A stretch of 34,032 nucleotides of DNA from Pseudomonadales bacterium (GCA_029249645.1 JAQWWC010000095.1:1-34032); one strand, 5' to 3'; counted from the stretch's first letter, positions 1 to 8,733 are shown. Numbers and translations: made by a program. Notes: generated from the sequence alone by a model not told the origin.

Positions 1-139
1 CGGCCGTTTTAAGTGCGTGCTGAGCGGAATAGAAAGGCGGTGATCTGGGTCCGGGCAATTTATTCAGCGGCGTCGCTCGCGCCTCGCCTGAGCATTGATC
101 GGATCTGTCGCCACAATTAGCCCGTTGCAACGCGCTATG

Positions 140-1489
140 CTAAATGAGAGACGCAACGATGAAGGCGAGGTCATCCTCACTGGTGGTTGGATTCACGATG
201 CAAAGCCTCAAAACGGTTTCGCCTTGGTATTTCGTTGGCATGACAAAACCCTCCCCACGCTCAAGCAGTTGTTGACTCCACTGGGTGTAGGCGCTGGCAT
301 CCCAGCCGCAGCGCTTAAAAATGACGACTGAGAGGTGTGGTGGCAGTATCAGATCAAGATGCTCACTGGCCTCAATGAGGTCAGCAGCCTGCTGGGTTAA
401 CAGCAAGGTTTGCTCAACGGCTGCCGCGTAAGCATCGGTGCCGTGGGTGGCCAGGCTGAACCAAAACGGTAAGCCGCGAGCGCGCCTTGAGAGATGATGT
501 GCGTAGTCGGACGGATTCCAGATGCCATCATAGAGCACTTCTAAATAGTCGCCGTGCTGTCGGTGCGCCTGGCGGGCGTGTTCGGGTGCGCGGTACAACA
601 AGGCGCAGCAATCGAAGGGGGCAAACAACCACTTGTGCGGATCAACAATGAAGCTATCGGCGCGTTCTATTCCCGTGAATTGGTCGCGGATACTGGGGGC
701 TGCGAGCCCTGCCGCGCCATAAGCACCGTCAACATGAAGCCAAATAGCCTCCTTGCTGCAAATGTCCGCGATGCCCGCGAGATCGTCAATAAAGCCAAGG
801 TTTGTTGTGCCGCTGGTGGCAACTACTGCAAATACGCGCGCTCGCTCGTGTGGGGTTAGCTCGCAGAGCGTTTTCGCCAATTCAGATCCCAGCATGCTGC
901 CATTACAGGGCACCGCCTTGATATCCGCATCCATCACAAACGCGGCTTGGGCGACCGATGAATGCGCGCCTTCAGAGGTTACGATGAGGCCTCTTGTTGT
1001 GTTCGTTGGATCTTTTCGCCATTGGCTGCGCGCTGTAATTAGGGCGCTGAGATTGCCGGCGGTGCCGCCACTTACAAAAACGCCCCCTGCGTCGTCTGGA
1101 AAGCCTGCAAGATCGGATAGCCAGCGCAAGGCGTCGTTTTCGGCCATTACAGCGCCCGCTGCCTCAAGCCATGACGTGCCGCAGATGCTGGAGGCACCAA
1201 CAACTAGATCAAACAGGGTCGCCGCTTCAGTCGGCGCGGCGGGCACAAAGGAAAAAAACCGGGGATGGTCAACTGAGATGCAGGCGGGTGCCAGCACATC
1301 GGTAAAGATTCGGAGCGCTTCCAGACCGCCTAGGCCCTCTTTGCCAATAGTATGACCAACCATGGCGCGTAAGGTTTCCTCTGGTTTGGGGCCATCGAGG
1401 GTCGGCGGGTTCATTCTGATCCGTTCAACGGCGTAACGCAGAATAGCTTGAGTTAGGACCTCGGTGCTTGAGTCTTGCTGATGCATCAT
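140..1489 (-). CDS. PLP-dependent group II decarboxylase (aromatic-L-amino-acid decarboxylase-like)
   Basis: A 449-residue cytoplasmic fold-type I PLP enzyme of the group II amino-acid decarboxylase family, which removes CO2 from amino acids such as tryptophan, tyrosine, DOPA or glutamate. Visible landmarks in order are the phosphate-binding turn GGTAGN (residues about 141-146), the histidine that stacks on the cofactor in SEGAHSS (H176), the aspartate contacting the pyridine nitrogen in HVDGAYG (D254) and the Schiff-base lysine in DPHKW (K286). Length is normal for the family. Two ATGs stand side by side at the start; AAAAGG lies 5 bases upstream of the first. The gene is divergent from the SDR at 1615 and has a TATAAT -10 box about 30 bases upstream. 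The exact substrate cannot be read from the sequence; a non-decarboxylating family member (sulfinate or tyrosine lyase type) is possible. Confidence 0.9.
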   Translation of the reverse strand: MMHQQDSSTEVLTQAILRYAVERIRMNPPTLDGPKPEETLRAMVGHTIGKEGLGGLEALRIFTDVLAPACISVDHPRFFSFVPAAPTEAATLFDLVVGASSICGTSWLEAAGAVMAENDALRWLSDLAGFPDDAGGVFVSGGTAGNLSALITARSQWRKDPTNTTRGLIVTSEGAHSSVAQAAFVMDADIKAVPCNGSMLGSELAKTLCELTPHERARVFAVVATSGTTNLGFIDDLAGIADICSKEAIWLHVDGAYGAAGLAAPSIRDQFTGIERADSFIVDPHKWLFAPFDCCALLYRAPEHARQAHRQHGDYLEVLYDGIWNPSDYAHHLSRRARGLPFWFSLATHGTDAYAAAVEQTLLLTQQAADLIEASEHLDLILPPHLSVVIFKRCGWDASAYTQWSQQLLERGEGFVMPTKYQGETVLRLCIVNPTTSEDDLAFIVASLI

Positions 1490-1516
1490 GCGCGCCTTTT
1501 CTAGGGGGTCGTTGGA

Positions 1517-1522
1517 ATTATA
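1517..1522 (-). promoter_or_regulatory. -10 box for the decarboxylase gene
   Basis: On the minus strand the hexamer is an exact TATAAT, placed so that transcription would begin about 20 bases before the decarboxylase ATG. No good -35 hexamer is seen 16-18 bases upstream, so this would be a weak or activator-dependent promoter. Confidence 0.4.
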
Positions 1523-1569
1523 AATTGAATCGGATCGGCTCGCCTATCTTTGCCATCCCTAAAGCGTGC

Positions 1570-1575
1570 TATAAA
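1570..1575 (+). promoter_or_regulatory. -10 box (TATAAA) for the SDR at 1615
   Basis: TATAAA lies 39 bases before the SDR start and predicts a leader of roughly 33 bases. The best -35 candidate (TTGCCA) is only 14 bases upstream, so spacing is poor. It sits back to back with the TATAAT of the divergent decarboxylase. Confidence 0.35.
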
Positions 1576-1614
1576 AGAGATCAGGGCATTTTTGGAATTG
1601 AGGAGTCGTAGAAG

Positions 1615-2376
1615 ATGGAACTACAGGATAAGGTCGTCGTTATTACTGGTGGTAGCGGGGGGATTGGTCAAGCGATGGCGCGCGCCTTCAAGGCCCAGGG
1701 CGCAGCGGGGATCGTACTGGCAGACCTTGATCTAGCGGCGGTTGAACGGGCGGCCACCACCTTGGCGTGTGATGGCCGAGTCTGCAATGTCACTGATGAA
1801 GACGACATCGTAGCGCTCGTCGACTGGGTGATTGATCGGTATGGCCGCATTGATTTGTTTTGCTCGAACGCCGGGGCCGGTGGTGCAGGCGTCTTGACCG
1901 ATGCGGATAATGCGGTTTGGCAGAATCAGTGGGAATTGCATGTGATGAGCCATGTTTACGCGGCCAGAGCGGTCTTGCCGGGCATGTTGGCGCAGGGCTC
2001 AGGATATCTGCTGAACACCGCCTCGGCGGCAGGGTTGTTAGCAGCGCTCGGGTCTGGCCCTTACTCTGTGACCAAAGCTGCAGCGGTAAAGTTGGCTGAA
2101 TTTTTGGCGATTACGCATGGCGATGACGGTATCGGTGTGTCCGTGCTTTGCCCGCAAGGTGTGAACACGGCGATGGCACCGAAGCGGTTGGGGGATGGGC
2201 AAACCGATGGCATCATCGAGCCCGAGGTTTTGGCGCAGTGCGTGATTGACGCGCTCGCCGAGGAGCGATTCCATGTCCTGCCCCATGCCGAAGTTGAGGA
2301 CTATGTTCGGCGTAAGGGCGATGATATCGACCGCTGGCTGAATGGCATGCGCCGGCTTCGACGCCAATCTTTGTGA
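1615..2376 (+). CDS. Short-chain dehydrogenase/reductase (SDR), classical type
   Basis: A 253-residue classical SDR, an NAD(P)-dependent oxidoreductase acting on a hydroxyl or keto group. The Rossmann nucleotide-binding motif TGGSGGIG is near residues 11-18, CSNAGAG corresponds to the NNAG element with a serine in place of the first Asn, the catalytic Ser lies in NTASAAG and the YxxxK pair in PYSVTKAA. All catalytic positions are present and length is typical. GAGGAG stands 9 bases before the ATG and supports this start. It is divergent from the decarboxylase and convergent with a second SDR, with 26 bases between their stops. Substrate cannot be deduced. Confidence 0.9.
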   Translation: MELQDKVVVITGGSGGIGQAMARAFKAQGAAGIVLADLDLAAVERAATTLACDGRVCNVTDEDDIVALVDWVIDRYGRIDLFCSNAGAGGAGVLTDADNAVWQNQWELHVMSHVYAARAVLPGMLAQGSGYLLNTASAAGLLAALGSGPYSVTKAAAVKLAEFLAITHGDDGIGVSVLCPQGVNTAMAPKRLGDGQTDGIIEPEVLAQCVIDALAEERFHVLPHAEVEDYVRRKGDDIDRWLNGMRRLRRQSL

Positions 2377-2402
2377 TCATGCTACAGGGCTTTGTCGGCA
2401 GA

Positions 2403-3293
2403 CTATGACGTAGGCAGATCCTTGAGGGGTTTTTTGTTGCGTAATAGGGTGATGGGGATCATGAACAAAGGCATGAGCTTGTCATAATGCATGGGCGAAA
2501 TGCGTTGAGCGAGGTCCATGAGTTTTGCATCTAAGCCGATAAAAATTCTGCTGCGGCGACGTGTAACACCGTCCAATATGACTTGGGCTGCCCGACTGGG
2601 GTGCATGCCATTATCCCGGAATAAATTACTCATTTCGGTTTGACTGCCATTGATACCAAGGAGACTCTTCTGTTCGTCCTCGCCATCATCGGTTTCAGTA
2701 AAGCGTGAATTCTTAATGATGTTGGTGCCGATGTGACCAGGATGTACACAATGTACAGAAAGGTTTGATCCTTTAAATTCTCGTACGAGACCTTCTGTAA
2801 AGCCCCGGACTGCAAATTTAGTTGTGTGGTAAACCGACTGTTTGGCGACCGCGATCATGCCGAAGATCGATGAGGTGTTGACGAGGACCGCTTCCGGCTG
2901 TTTTTTTAGGTAAGGTAAAAATGCTCGAGTGGCATTCACGACGCCATTGAGATTGATATTCATGACCCAATCCCAATCCGCTTCGGTCATGGTTTCGAAA
3001 TCTGAGCCTACTGTCACACCGGCATTATTAAACAAAAGATCGACCTTGCCATGACGAGCGATCACCTGTTCAGGGAGGGCCTCCACAGCCTCTTTGTCGG
3101 CCATATCTAGGGGAATTGAGGACACTGCCACGTTGAAACGCTGCAACAGCTTCTCGGTTTCAGCTAAGGTCTCGGTGTTGACATCACAGATCACAACATC
3201 GGCGCCGGCTCGAGCAAGTAAAATGGCAAGGTATCGTCCCATGCCAGACCCTGCGCCGGTAACCACAGCAACTTTTTGAGCGAAACTTTTCAT
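2403..3293 (-). CDS. SDR family NAD(P)-dependent oxidoreductase
   Basis: A 296-residue classical SDR with a longer C-terminus than the FabG type. TGAGSGMG (residues about 12-19) binds the dinucleotide, FNNAGVT is the structural NNAG motif, and the active site is formed by Ser in NTSSIFG and YHTTK. The about 40-residue extension is basic and hydrophobic (ends near RRSRIFIGLDAKLMDLAQRI and a proline/isoleucine-rich stretch), as in SDRs that act on lipids or steroids at membranes; that role is inferred. AAGGA sits 8 bases upstream of the ATG. The 457 bases upstream hold no other gene, so it has its own promoter. Confidence 0.88.
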   Translation of the reverse strand: MKSFAQKVAVVTGAGSGMGRYLAILLARAGADVVICDVNTETLAETEKLLQRFNVAVSSIPLDMADKEAVEALPEQVIARHGKVDLLFNNAGVTVGSDFETMTEADWDWVMNINLNGVVNATRAFLPYLKKQPEAVLVNTSSIFGMIAVAKQSVYHTTKFAVRGFTEGLVREFKGSNLSVHCVHPGHIGTNIIKNSRFTETDDGEDEQKSLLGINGSQTEMSNLFRDNGMHPSRAAQVILDGVTRRRSRIFIGLDAKLMDLAQRISPMHYDKLMPLFMIPITLLRNKKPLKDLPTS

Positions 3294-3749
3294 AGACGAA
3301 TCCTTGGTAGAAAGAGCAGTAGAACCTATTGCCTTTAGCCTTTCAAGATGTCGCGGTCAGACCTGTCTGAACATGGAAGTTCGGCCGCCGTGACGCTCTG
3401 AACGCAGGTCTGCTATATCGTTCCTTAGAGGATCATGGACTGAGGCGGCACGCGAGATTGCTTTTTGGGGCGTCAACAACCAACAACGAAACGTCAACAA
3501 AACGAAACTAAACAAAAGAAAATAAAACCCAAGACTGAGCACCCTATTCGCCGTAATTGCCCGCATACCGATAACAGTTTGTAACGATCGTATTAAGGTC
3601 TTTTGCGGGTTTGCTGAAGATGGGCTTTTCGGTCTATAAAGAGGCGGCCCAGTCCGATATTTCTTAAGTTTTGAGGTGGCCCCGTCGGGAGATATTGTGA
3701 GGTCTGAGCGGGTGTCGGTTAAAAATTAAAGGGCCTTGACAGCAGGTGC
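3294..3749. other. Intergenic region, A-rich in its centre
   Basis: Between the divergent SDR (minus) and the DUF952 gene (plus). The centre (about 3471-3530) is strongly A/C-biased on the plus strand and holds imperfect direct repeats: CGTCAACAA at 3471 and 3492, AACGAAAC at 3485 and 3501. A TATAAA hexamer at 3635-3640 could be a -10 box toward the DUF952 gene, with only a poor -35. A 69-codon minus-strand frame at 3357-3566 has no recognisable start signal or family and is not called. Confidence 0.5.
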
Positions 3750-4169
3750 ATGATGACGCCAACAATCTTTCACTTAGCGGCGCAGCGCGATTGGGAGCAG
3801 GCTGAGGCCAAGCGTCAAATCTATTTCCCGCCGACCTTTGCACAAGACCAAATGACCCATGCAGCCTCGGATATTGCGACATTGATCAAAGTGGCGAATC
3901 AATTTTATCGTGATCTTCCGGGACCTTGGTTGATGATAGGGGTGCGGGTCGCGGCCCTTGAAGCCCAAAATATTTTGGTTAAGTTTGAGCCGGCTGCACC
4001 AGTTGGCGCGCGGGACGATCATTTTGAAGGCAGCGATGCCATATTGTTTCCTCATATTTACGGTGGTATTCCCGCCATTGCAGTGGGGTTTATTGGTGTG
4101 CTGCCTAAGAACGATCTGGGTGAATTTGTTGATCCGGGAGATCTGAATCAATACCGTAAGCCGGATTAG
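3750..4169 (+). CDS. DUF952 domain-containing protein
   Basis: A small cytoplasmic protein of about 139 residues that matches the DUF952 family from end to end: an opening IFHLAAQRDWEQA strand-helix, a central IKVANQFYRD segment and the late FPHIYGGIPAIAV motif where the family has FPHLYGPLP. No enzymatic role is established for the family. Two consecutive ATGs occur; AGCAGG is 3 bases from the first and 6 from the second (3753), so the second may be the real start. It stands alone between two long intergenic stretches. Confidence 0.85.
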   Translation: MMTPTIFHLAAQRDWEQAEAKRQIYFPPTFAQDQMTHAASDIATLIKVANQFYRDLPGPWLMIGVRVAALEAQNILVKFEPAAPVGARDDHFEGSDAILFPHIYGGIPAIAVGFIGVLPKNDLGEFVDPGDLNQYRKPD

Positions 4170-4649
4170 GATAAAAAACTGATTCTCCTAAAGCCGATTA
4201 AGGTTTTTAGATGATCGCCGGTATGGGCCAAGACCAATGGGCGATGGTGGCGGGCGACGTCCACTCGGGCGTTCCATGCTAAATTCTCGGTCACCCATGA
4301 CGAGCCCGCTTTAATCGAATCGGTTTGACATTGAATTCGGTCAGAGTGTTGCACTGTCTCACTACGTCGAACGCTAAGGCGAGCACCAGACATTCGCCCC
4401 TCGCACACACAACCAAACAGAAATTAGCCTATGCCGAAAACGATCGATGATCTGTTTCGACTGGGGCAGTCAACCAGGCTCTAGGGTGCGCCGGTTCTTT
4501 GGCAAGTAATGCCGCCTGGGTTGGATCTGATTCGGCTTGCAGGTTAATCTGCAGCAGAGTGTAAGGGCAGGCGGTCTGCTGCATCGTGTGTCTGGAACCG
4601 TCATGGCCAGCGTCACCGCGAAGAGCCCCAAGTTGAACTAAGGACAACA
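4170..4649. other. Intergenic region without a supported gene
   Basis: 480 bases between the DUF952 and methyltransferase genes. Open frames here are short, basic and carry no recognised motif. A TTGACA hexamer at about 4325 has no matching -10 box at proper spacing. I see no terminator hairpin with a T-run. Confidence 0.5.
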
Positions 4650-5480
4650 ATGAACGTTTTGAATGCCGAACAACTGGCTTACTGGGATGGCGATGTCGGG
4701 GCGACTTGGGTTCGAAATCAAACCCATCTCGATCAACTGCTAAGTCCTTTCACGGAAGCCCTGATGGCCGAGGCCGGACGCGTGTCTGGTAAAGCGATCT
4801 TAGATCTTGGTTGCGGCTGCGGCGAAACCACTTTGCGGCTTGCTGAATGGGGCGGCCAGGTCACGGGTATTGACTTGTCCAGAGACATGTTGGCGCGCGC
4901 AATGCTGCGTCGCGGCGCGAAGGCGAATCCTCAGTTCGTCCAAGCCGATGGGGCTGTTTTCGTGGGTAATGATCCTTTTGACTTAATCGTGTCGCGGTTT
5001 GGGGCGATGTTTTTTAACGATCCAGAGCAGGCGCTGCAGCATCTTCGAAGCGTCTTGAGGCCAGCTGGTGAGCTGCTGCTCGCGTGTTGGCAGGCCCCGA
5101 TTCACAATCCCTGGATGTCGGTTGGCGGTCGTGCAATTGCACCGTATTTGCCGTCATCAAACGAGGTGCGCGACCCAAAGGCACCGGGTCCCTTTGCCTT
5201 TAGTGAGCAAGCCTATGTGACCGAATTGTTAACAAACGCAGGATACGAAAACATGGAATTTAAATCAGTAGTGAAGCCGCTTACCGTGGCGGCGACGCTT
5301 GATGAAGCCATGGCCTTCCAGAATCAGATTGGTCCAGCTGCAAGTGCGTTCAAGTCGCTGCCTGGAGCGGTTGTTGCCGAGGCAAGTGCTGCGATGCGCG
5401 CAGCACTTGCGCCTTTTTGTACGCCGAACGGGGTCGTGATGTCGGGTGCGATATGGTTGATTCGCGCAAGTCGCGGATAA
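4650..5480 (+). CDS. Class I SAM-dependent methyltransferase
   Basis: A 276-residue methyltransferase of the UbiE/Methyltransf_11 type, transferring a methyl group from S-adenosylmethionine to a small molecule. Motif I is ILDLGCGCGETT (about residues 50-61), the acidic loop at the end of strand 2 is VTGIDLSRDM, and the post-strand-4 motif reads FDLIVSRFGAMFF. An N-terminal helix (AEQLAYWDGDVGATW) and a C-terminal substrate lid follow the usual plan. AAGGAC lies 4-5 bases before the ATG. The SDR gene follows 97 bases downstream on the same strand, so the two may be co-transcribed. The acceptor is unknown. Confidence 0.88.
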   Translation: MNVLNAEQLAYWDGDVGATWVRNQTHLDQLLSPFTEALMAEAGRVSGKAILDLGCGCGETTLRLAEWGGQVTGIDLSRDMLARAMLRRGAKANPQFVQADGAVFVGNDPFDLIVSRFGAMFFNDPEQALQHLRSVLRPAGELLLACWQAPIHNPWMSVGGRAIAPYLPSSNEVRDPKAPGPFAFSEQAYVTELLTNAGYENMEFKSVVKPLTVAATLDEAMAFQNQIGPAASAFKSLPGAVVAEASAAMRAALAPFCTPNGVVMSGAIWLIRASRG

Positions 5481-5577
5481 CGAGCCATCGCCGATTTTGA
5501 TCGGGGATCGGCGCTGTCCATTGAGCTCAACTGGTATTCTTCATGCCCAAAAGAACGATTTTAAAAGGAGTTTTGTT

Positions 5578-6342
5578 GTGGATTTGAGTCAAGTAGTTTG
5601 TATTGTTACCGGTTCATCATCTGGGGTAGGGGCAGCGACGGCTCGGTTACTGGCCAGTCGAGGCGCCCGAGTCGTGATTAATTATGCGCGCAGTGCAGAG
5701 GCCGCAGAGGAAGTTGCGGCAAATTGTCGCGATTTGGGTGGCGACGCCTTGGTCTGCAGAGCTGACGTTAGCCAAGATGCCGATTGCCGTTCGCTGGTTG
5801 CTCAAACACTCGCTCAGTGGGGGCGGATCGATGTCTTGGTTAACAATGCCGGCACAACAAAATTTGTCGCCCATGGTGACTTAGATGGTCTAGATGCAGC
5901 GGATTTTCAAAATATATACGGGGTGAACGTAACAGGGGCATTTCAAATGGTGCGTGCGGCCCGATCGGCTCTGACCGCCTCAGGCCGTGCAGCTGTAGTG
6001 AATGTGGCATCTATCGCGGGTGTTAAAGGCGTTGGGTCGTCAATCGCCTATGCAGCGTCCAAAGGCGCTTTAATTACGATGACCAAGTCGTTGGCCCGCG
6101 TCCTCGGACCCGAAATCCGGGTCAACGCGGTCTGCCCTGGTTTTATTGAGGGGGAATGGCTAGCTGAGGGCATGGGTCAGGCAGTTTACGACCAGACTCG
6201 GGCGTACTTACGTCAGAAGACACCCCTGCAAGTAACCTGTACGGCTGAGACCGTTGCGGAGTCGATTTTATCGTTTATCGACAGTCATTCGGTTGTCACC
6301 GGCCAGCACTTGGTGCTGGATGGTGGTCATTTACTGCTTTAA
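5578..6342 (+). CDS. SDR family oxidoreductase, FabG-like (GTG start)
   Basis: A 254-residue classical SDR closest in pattern to beta-ketoacyl reductases and glucose dehydrogenases. TGSSSGVG near the N-terminus binds NAD(P), VNNAGTT is the NNAG motif, and the active site is VNVASIAG with the YAASK tyrosine/lysine pair; VNAVCPGFIEGEW is the usual loop before the substrate lid, and the end VVTGQHLVLDGG is the FabG-like tail. An open frame runs upstream to an ATG at 5497, but AAAAGGAG at 5563-5570 is placed 7 bases before GTG 5578, and the upstream 27 codons do not look like SDR sequence. Only 4 bases separate its stop from that of the convergent rhlE. Confidence 0.9.
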   Translation: MDLSQVVCIVTGSSSGVGAATARLLASRGARVVINYARSAEAAEEVAANCRDLGGDALVCRADVSQDADCRSLVAQTLAQWGRIDVLVNNAGTTKFVAHGDLDGLDAADFQNIYGVNVTGAFQMVRAARSALTASGRAAVVNVASIAGVKGVGSSIAYAASKGALITMTKSLARVLGPEIRVNAVCPGFIEGEWLAEGMGQAVYDQTRAYLRQKTPLQVTCTAETVAESILSFIDSHSVVTGQHLVLDGGHLLL

Positions 6343-6346
6343 AGCG

Positions 6347-7807
6347 TTAGCGATTACCGTTAACGGCGGGTCGACCGCGGTCGCTGGGCGAAAAAGATCG
6401 TGTCCGGTTAGGTGAGGACCTTTTCGGTGGTGGGGACTTAACATTGCCATTAACGTTATTGCCTGAGGATTGATTGCTCGCGCGGTGTGAATTGCCCGCG
6501 GAATTACCTGCGGAATTACCTGCGGAATTACCCGAGGAATTACCCGTGCCCTTGGATCGCGGCGATCGCGTTTGGCTGCTTTGATTTCTACCGCCTTGCC
6601 TGGCGGGTCTACCTTGTCGTGAATTGCTCCTTGGACGGCTCGGAATGGAGCCAGATTCAGGCACTTGATGATCGGGCTCAAAGCCTTCAACTTCAACCCG
6701 CTCAATGGGTTTTAAGATCAAGCGTTCAATATCGCGCAGTTGTTTAAACTCATCCGCTGCAACGAGCGAGACGGCGGCGCCAGAGCTCCCAGCACGGGCA
6801 GTTCGGCCGATTCGGTGGACGTAATCTTCCGGCACGTGAGGGAGATCGAAGTTAACCACCCGGGGTAACGCGGCGATATCGATCCCGCGAGCCGCAATAT
6901 CGGTGGCGACCAGGATATCGATTAGGCCGTCTTTAAATCCTGACAACGCGCGAGTTCGTGCGCCTTGGCTTTTGTTACCATGGATTGCATCAGATTGGAT
7001 CCCGGCTTTCATGAGCTCTTTCACCAGCTTGTTTGCGCCATGCTTGGTCCGGCTAAAGACGAGTACCTGGTGCCATTCCTCAGACCGGATCAAATGAATC
7101 AAGAGCTGCGTCTTGGATTTTTTATCAACGGGATGCACGACTTGCTGGATATTTTGCGCGGTGGTGTTGCGAGGCGCGACATCGATTTCAACCGGATCCG
7201 TGAGCATGGTTTTCGCCAGTTTTCTGATTGGATCTGAAAATGTGGCAGAAAACATGAGATTGTGACGACGGGCAGGTAGTTTGCCTTGGATTCGTTTAAC
7301 GTCCGGAATGAAGCCCATATCGAGCATGCGATCGGCCTCGTCCAGCACAAAGATACTCACTTGGTCTAACTTCACCGCATTTTGACCGACCAGATCGAGC
7401 AGCCTGCCAGGCGTGGCAACCAGAATATCGACGCCGCCCCGCAACGTTTTCATTTGCGGGTTAATGTTTACCCCACCAAAGACGACAGCAGCGCGAACAT
7501 CGAGATGCTTGCTGTAAGCCAAAACGTTCTCATAAATTTGCGCCGCGAGTTCTCGGGTTGGGGTAATGATCAAGACTTGGGTGCGGTTGGCGGCACGAGT
7601 CGCACCGCTAGCCTTGAGCCTTTGTAATATTGGTAGAACGAACGCGGCAGTCTTACCCGTGCCGGTTTGTGCAGAGGCCATGAGATCCCTGCCTGACAGG
7701 ACGACCGGGATGGCTTGTGTCTGAATCGCAGTAGCTTCCACATAGTTTTTTTCGGCCAGTGCCGTTTGTAATTCGGGCAGTAACCCGAGGTCTTGAAATT
7801 GAGTCAT
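6347..7807 (-). CDS. rhlE: ATP-dependent DEAD-box RNA helicase RhlE
   Basis: A 486-residue RNA helicase that unwinds short duplexes in ribosome assembly and RNA decay. The Q-motif region is at about residues 4-34, motif [11 protein letters not shown] at 44-53, Ia PTRELAAQ at 83-90, motif II DEAD at 156-159, SAT at 187-189, motif [11 protein letters not shown] at 301-310 and motif [10 protein letters not shown] at 331-338. All catalytic motifs are intact. After about residue 375 comes a basic, low-complexity tail rich in Arg, Ser, Gly and Asn, as in RhlE proteins, where such tails bind RNA. The tail contains a tandem GNS(A/S) repeat. AGGA lies about 6 bases before the ATG. The leader contains stable inverted repeats, suggesting RNA-level control; that is inference. 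Confidence 0.95.
   Translation of the reverse strand: MTQFQDLGLLPELQTALAEKNYVEATAIQTQAIPVVLSGRDLMASAQTGTGKTAAFVLPILQRLKASGATRAANRTQVLIITPTRELAAQIYENVLAYSKHLDVRAAVVFGGVNINPQMKTLRGGVDILVATPGRLLDLVGQNAVKLDQVSIFVLDEADRMLDMGFIPDVKRIQGKLPARRHNLMFSATFSDPIRKLAKTMLTDPVEIDVAPRNTTAQNIQQVVHPVDKKSKTQLLIHLIRSEEWHQVLVFSRTKHGANKLVKELMKAGIQSDAIHGNKSQGARTRALSGFKDGLIDILVATDIAARGIDIAALPRVVNFDLPHVPEDYVHRIGRTARAGSSGAAVSLVAADEFKQLRDIERLILKPIERVEVEGFEPDHQVPESGSIPSRPRSNSRQGRPARQGGRNQSSQTRSPRSKGTGNSSGNSAGNSAGNSAGNSHRASNQSSGNNVNGNVKSPPPKRSSPNRTRSFSPSDRGRPAVNGNR
6488..6544 (-). repeat. 12-bp tandem repeat in the rhlE tail
   Basis: About five units of period 12 on the coding strand (core GGTAATTCC, four of them exact, one at the end degenerate) encode GNSA/GNSS/GNSH. 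Being a multiple of three, copy-number change keeps the frame, so tail length may vary between strains. Confidence 0.85.
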
Positions 7808-8089
7808 AGTAGTCCTGTTGACCGACGATTAGACGGGCAGTGAAGCGTGTTTGTCGTTGAAGTCTGGTCTTTGCAACGGGCAGTGCCATTCGATGGCGTG
7901 ATGAAAGCCGGCGACACCCTTCGAATTGAAGACCAGGAGGGTCTGGTAACCAGCGAGGCGCACCTTACGAGTTAAGGTGCGGAAATGCAACCGTTTATCC
8001 GAACCGGGGCGAGCTCAGAACGGTCCGATGACAATGGTTTGGACCGGACAAGGAACGGTTGGGTTGCGGTACGCACGCAGCGGCGGGCG
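7808..8089. other. Structured leader of rhlE
   Basis: 282 bases between rhlE and the FlgC-like gene, both on the minus strand. It holds three inverted repeats: CTGGTAACCAG near 7943-7953, a perfect 9-bp stem with 5-base loop at 7959-7981, and CGGTCC/GGACCG at 8021-8046. None is followed by a T-run, so they resemble leader structure or protein-binding sites rather than intrinsic terminators. No gene is seen. Confidence 0.45.
7959..7981. promoter_or_regulatory. Perfect 9-bp inverted repeat upstream of rhlE
   Basis: CGCACCTTA and TAAGGTGCG flank a 5-base loop, about 150 bases upstream of the rhlE ATG. In RNA this would be a stable stem-loop; as DNA it could be an operator. Function is not known. 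Confidence 0.5.
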
Positions 8090-8422
8090 CTAAACCGTCT
8101 GGTCGATGATTCTTCCGACGAGTTGGTTGGTTGACTTTGCAACCTCAACGCTCGCTTGTAATTGATCCTCAGCCTGTAAGCGCTTGAGCATCATGTCTTC
8201 AAAATTTGCTTTTCTACCCTGATCGACTTGACCGTTGGCGTTATAGGTTTCAACCGGTACTTCCGGCGTCTGTCGAGGGGTGATTTTTTGACTAGGGGAT
8301 TGCGGCATAACCGAAAGGTCAGGCTCGCTTGCGGTCGATAGTTCACTGGCGCGTTGCGCCATATCAGCCAGACGTTGGGTAGCGTCTTGAATACCGCTAT
8401 AGGCTGGGGAGGTCACGTTCAT
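8090..8422 (-). CDS. Small protein with a FlgC/FlgG-like C-terminal helix
   Basis: A protein of 110 residues when started at the ATG at 8422. The open frame extends 66 codons upstream to a TTG, but that part has no protein-like pattern. The N-terminus (SPAYSGIQDATQRLADMAQ) and C-terminus (EDQLQASVEVAKSTNQLVGRIID) are amphipathic helices that would pair, separated by a Pro/Ser/Gln-rich linker. The tail resembles the terminal helix of flagellar rod and hook proteins (FlgC, FlgG), and small orphan proteins of this plan are known in gammaproteobacteria. The ribosome binding site is weak, so the start is uncertain. No flagellar genes are nearby, so a role in the flagellum is not supported by context. 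Confidence 0.6.
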   Translation of the reverse strand: MNVTSPAYSGIQDATQRLADMAQRASELSTASEPDLSVMPQSPSQKITPRQTPEVPVETYNANGQVDQGRKANFEDMMLKRLQAEDQLQASVEVAKSTNQLVGRIIDQTV

Positions 8423-8733
8423 ACTGCTGAGTATAGCGCTTATTCGGCCGGAAGAAACCCAGCGCTGGGATCCATGTTGATAATGGATCAAGGCGCTGCA
8501 AGGGTCGAGCGACGCGTAGCGAGCAGTCAGTTCGGAAGGGCCTAGAGTGTTGGCCTTTGGCGCCGAGCAGCGCAGAGAATCATAGGCGTGCCGTGTGGGA
8601 ATTGCTTTGTTGATCTTCAAAACCCAGCCATCGGCGATAAAGTCAGCGGTTTGAGTACGGACCTGGGTTGGGTCGGTTCAATATTATTTCAGTATTGCGT
8701 TATGGCGCGGAAACTGGGTCTTGGTTTGCCGGG
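8423..8733. other. Intergenic region without a supported gene
   Basis: 311 bases between the SDR at 8734 and the small FlgC-like gene, both on the minus strand. A TATGAT -10-like hexamer (minus strand, 8579-8584) could serve the small gene but lacks a -35 partner. Nothing else recognised. Confidence 0.4.

Noticed and set aside
753-1355. 200-codon open frame opposite the decarboxylase gene
   Set aside because: It is antisense to a complete enzyme with all catalytic motifs and shows no motif of its own.
3357-3566. 69-codon minus-strand frame with a hydrophobic N-terminus
   Set aside because: No ribosome binding site, composition driven by the T-rich complement of the A-rich tract, and no family recognised.
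4166-4408. 80-codon minus-strand frame in the gap before the methyltransferase
   Set aside because: No start signal, and no recognisable fold or motif.
4708-4730. T-loop-like GGTTCGAA stretch suggesting a tRNA
   Set aside because: It lies in the methyltransferase coding sequence, with no acceptor stem or anticodon arm around it.
6480-6550. Regular repeats that could look like a CRISPR array
   Set aside because: The period is 12 bases with no spacers and the units encode the tail of RhlE in frame.
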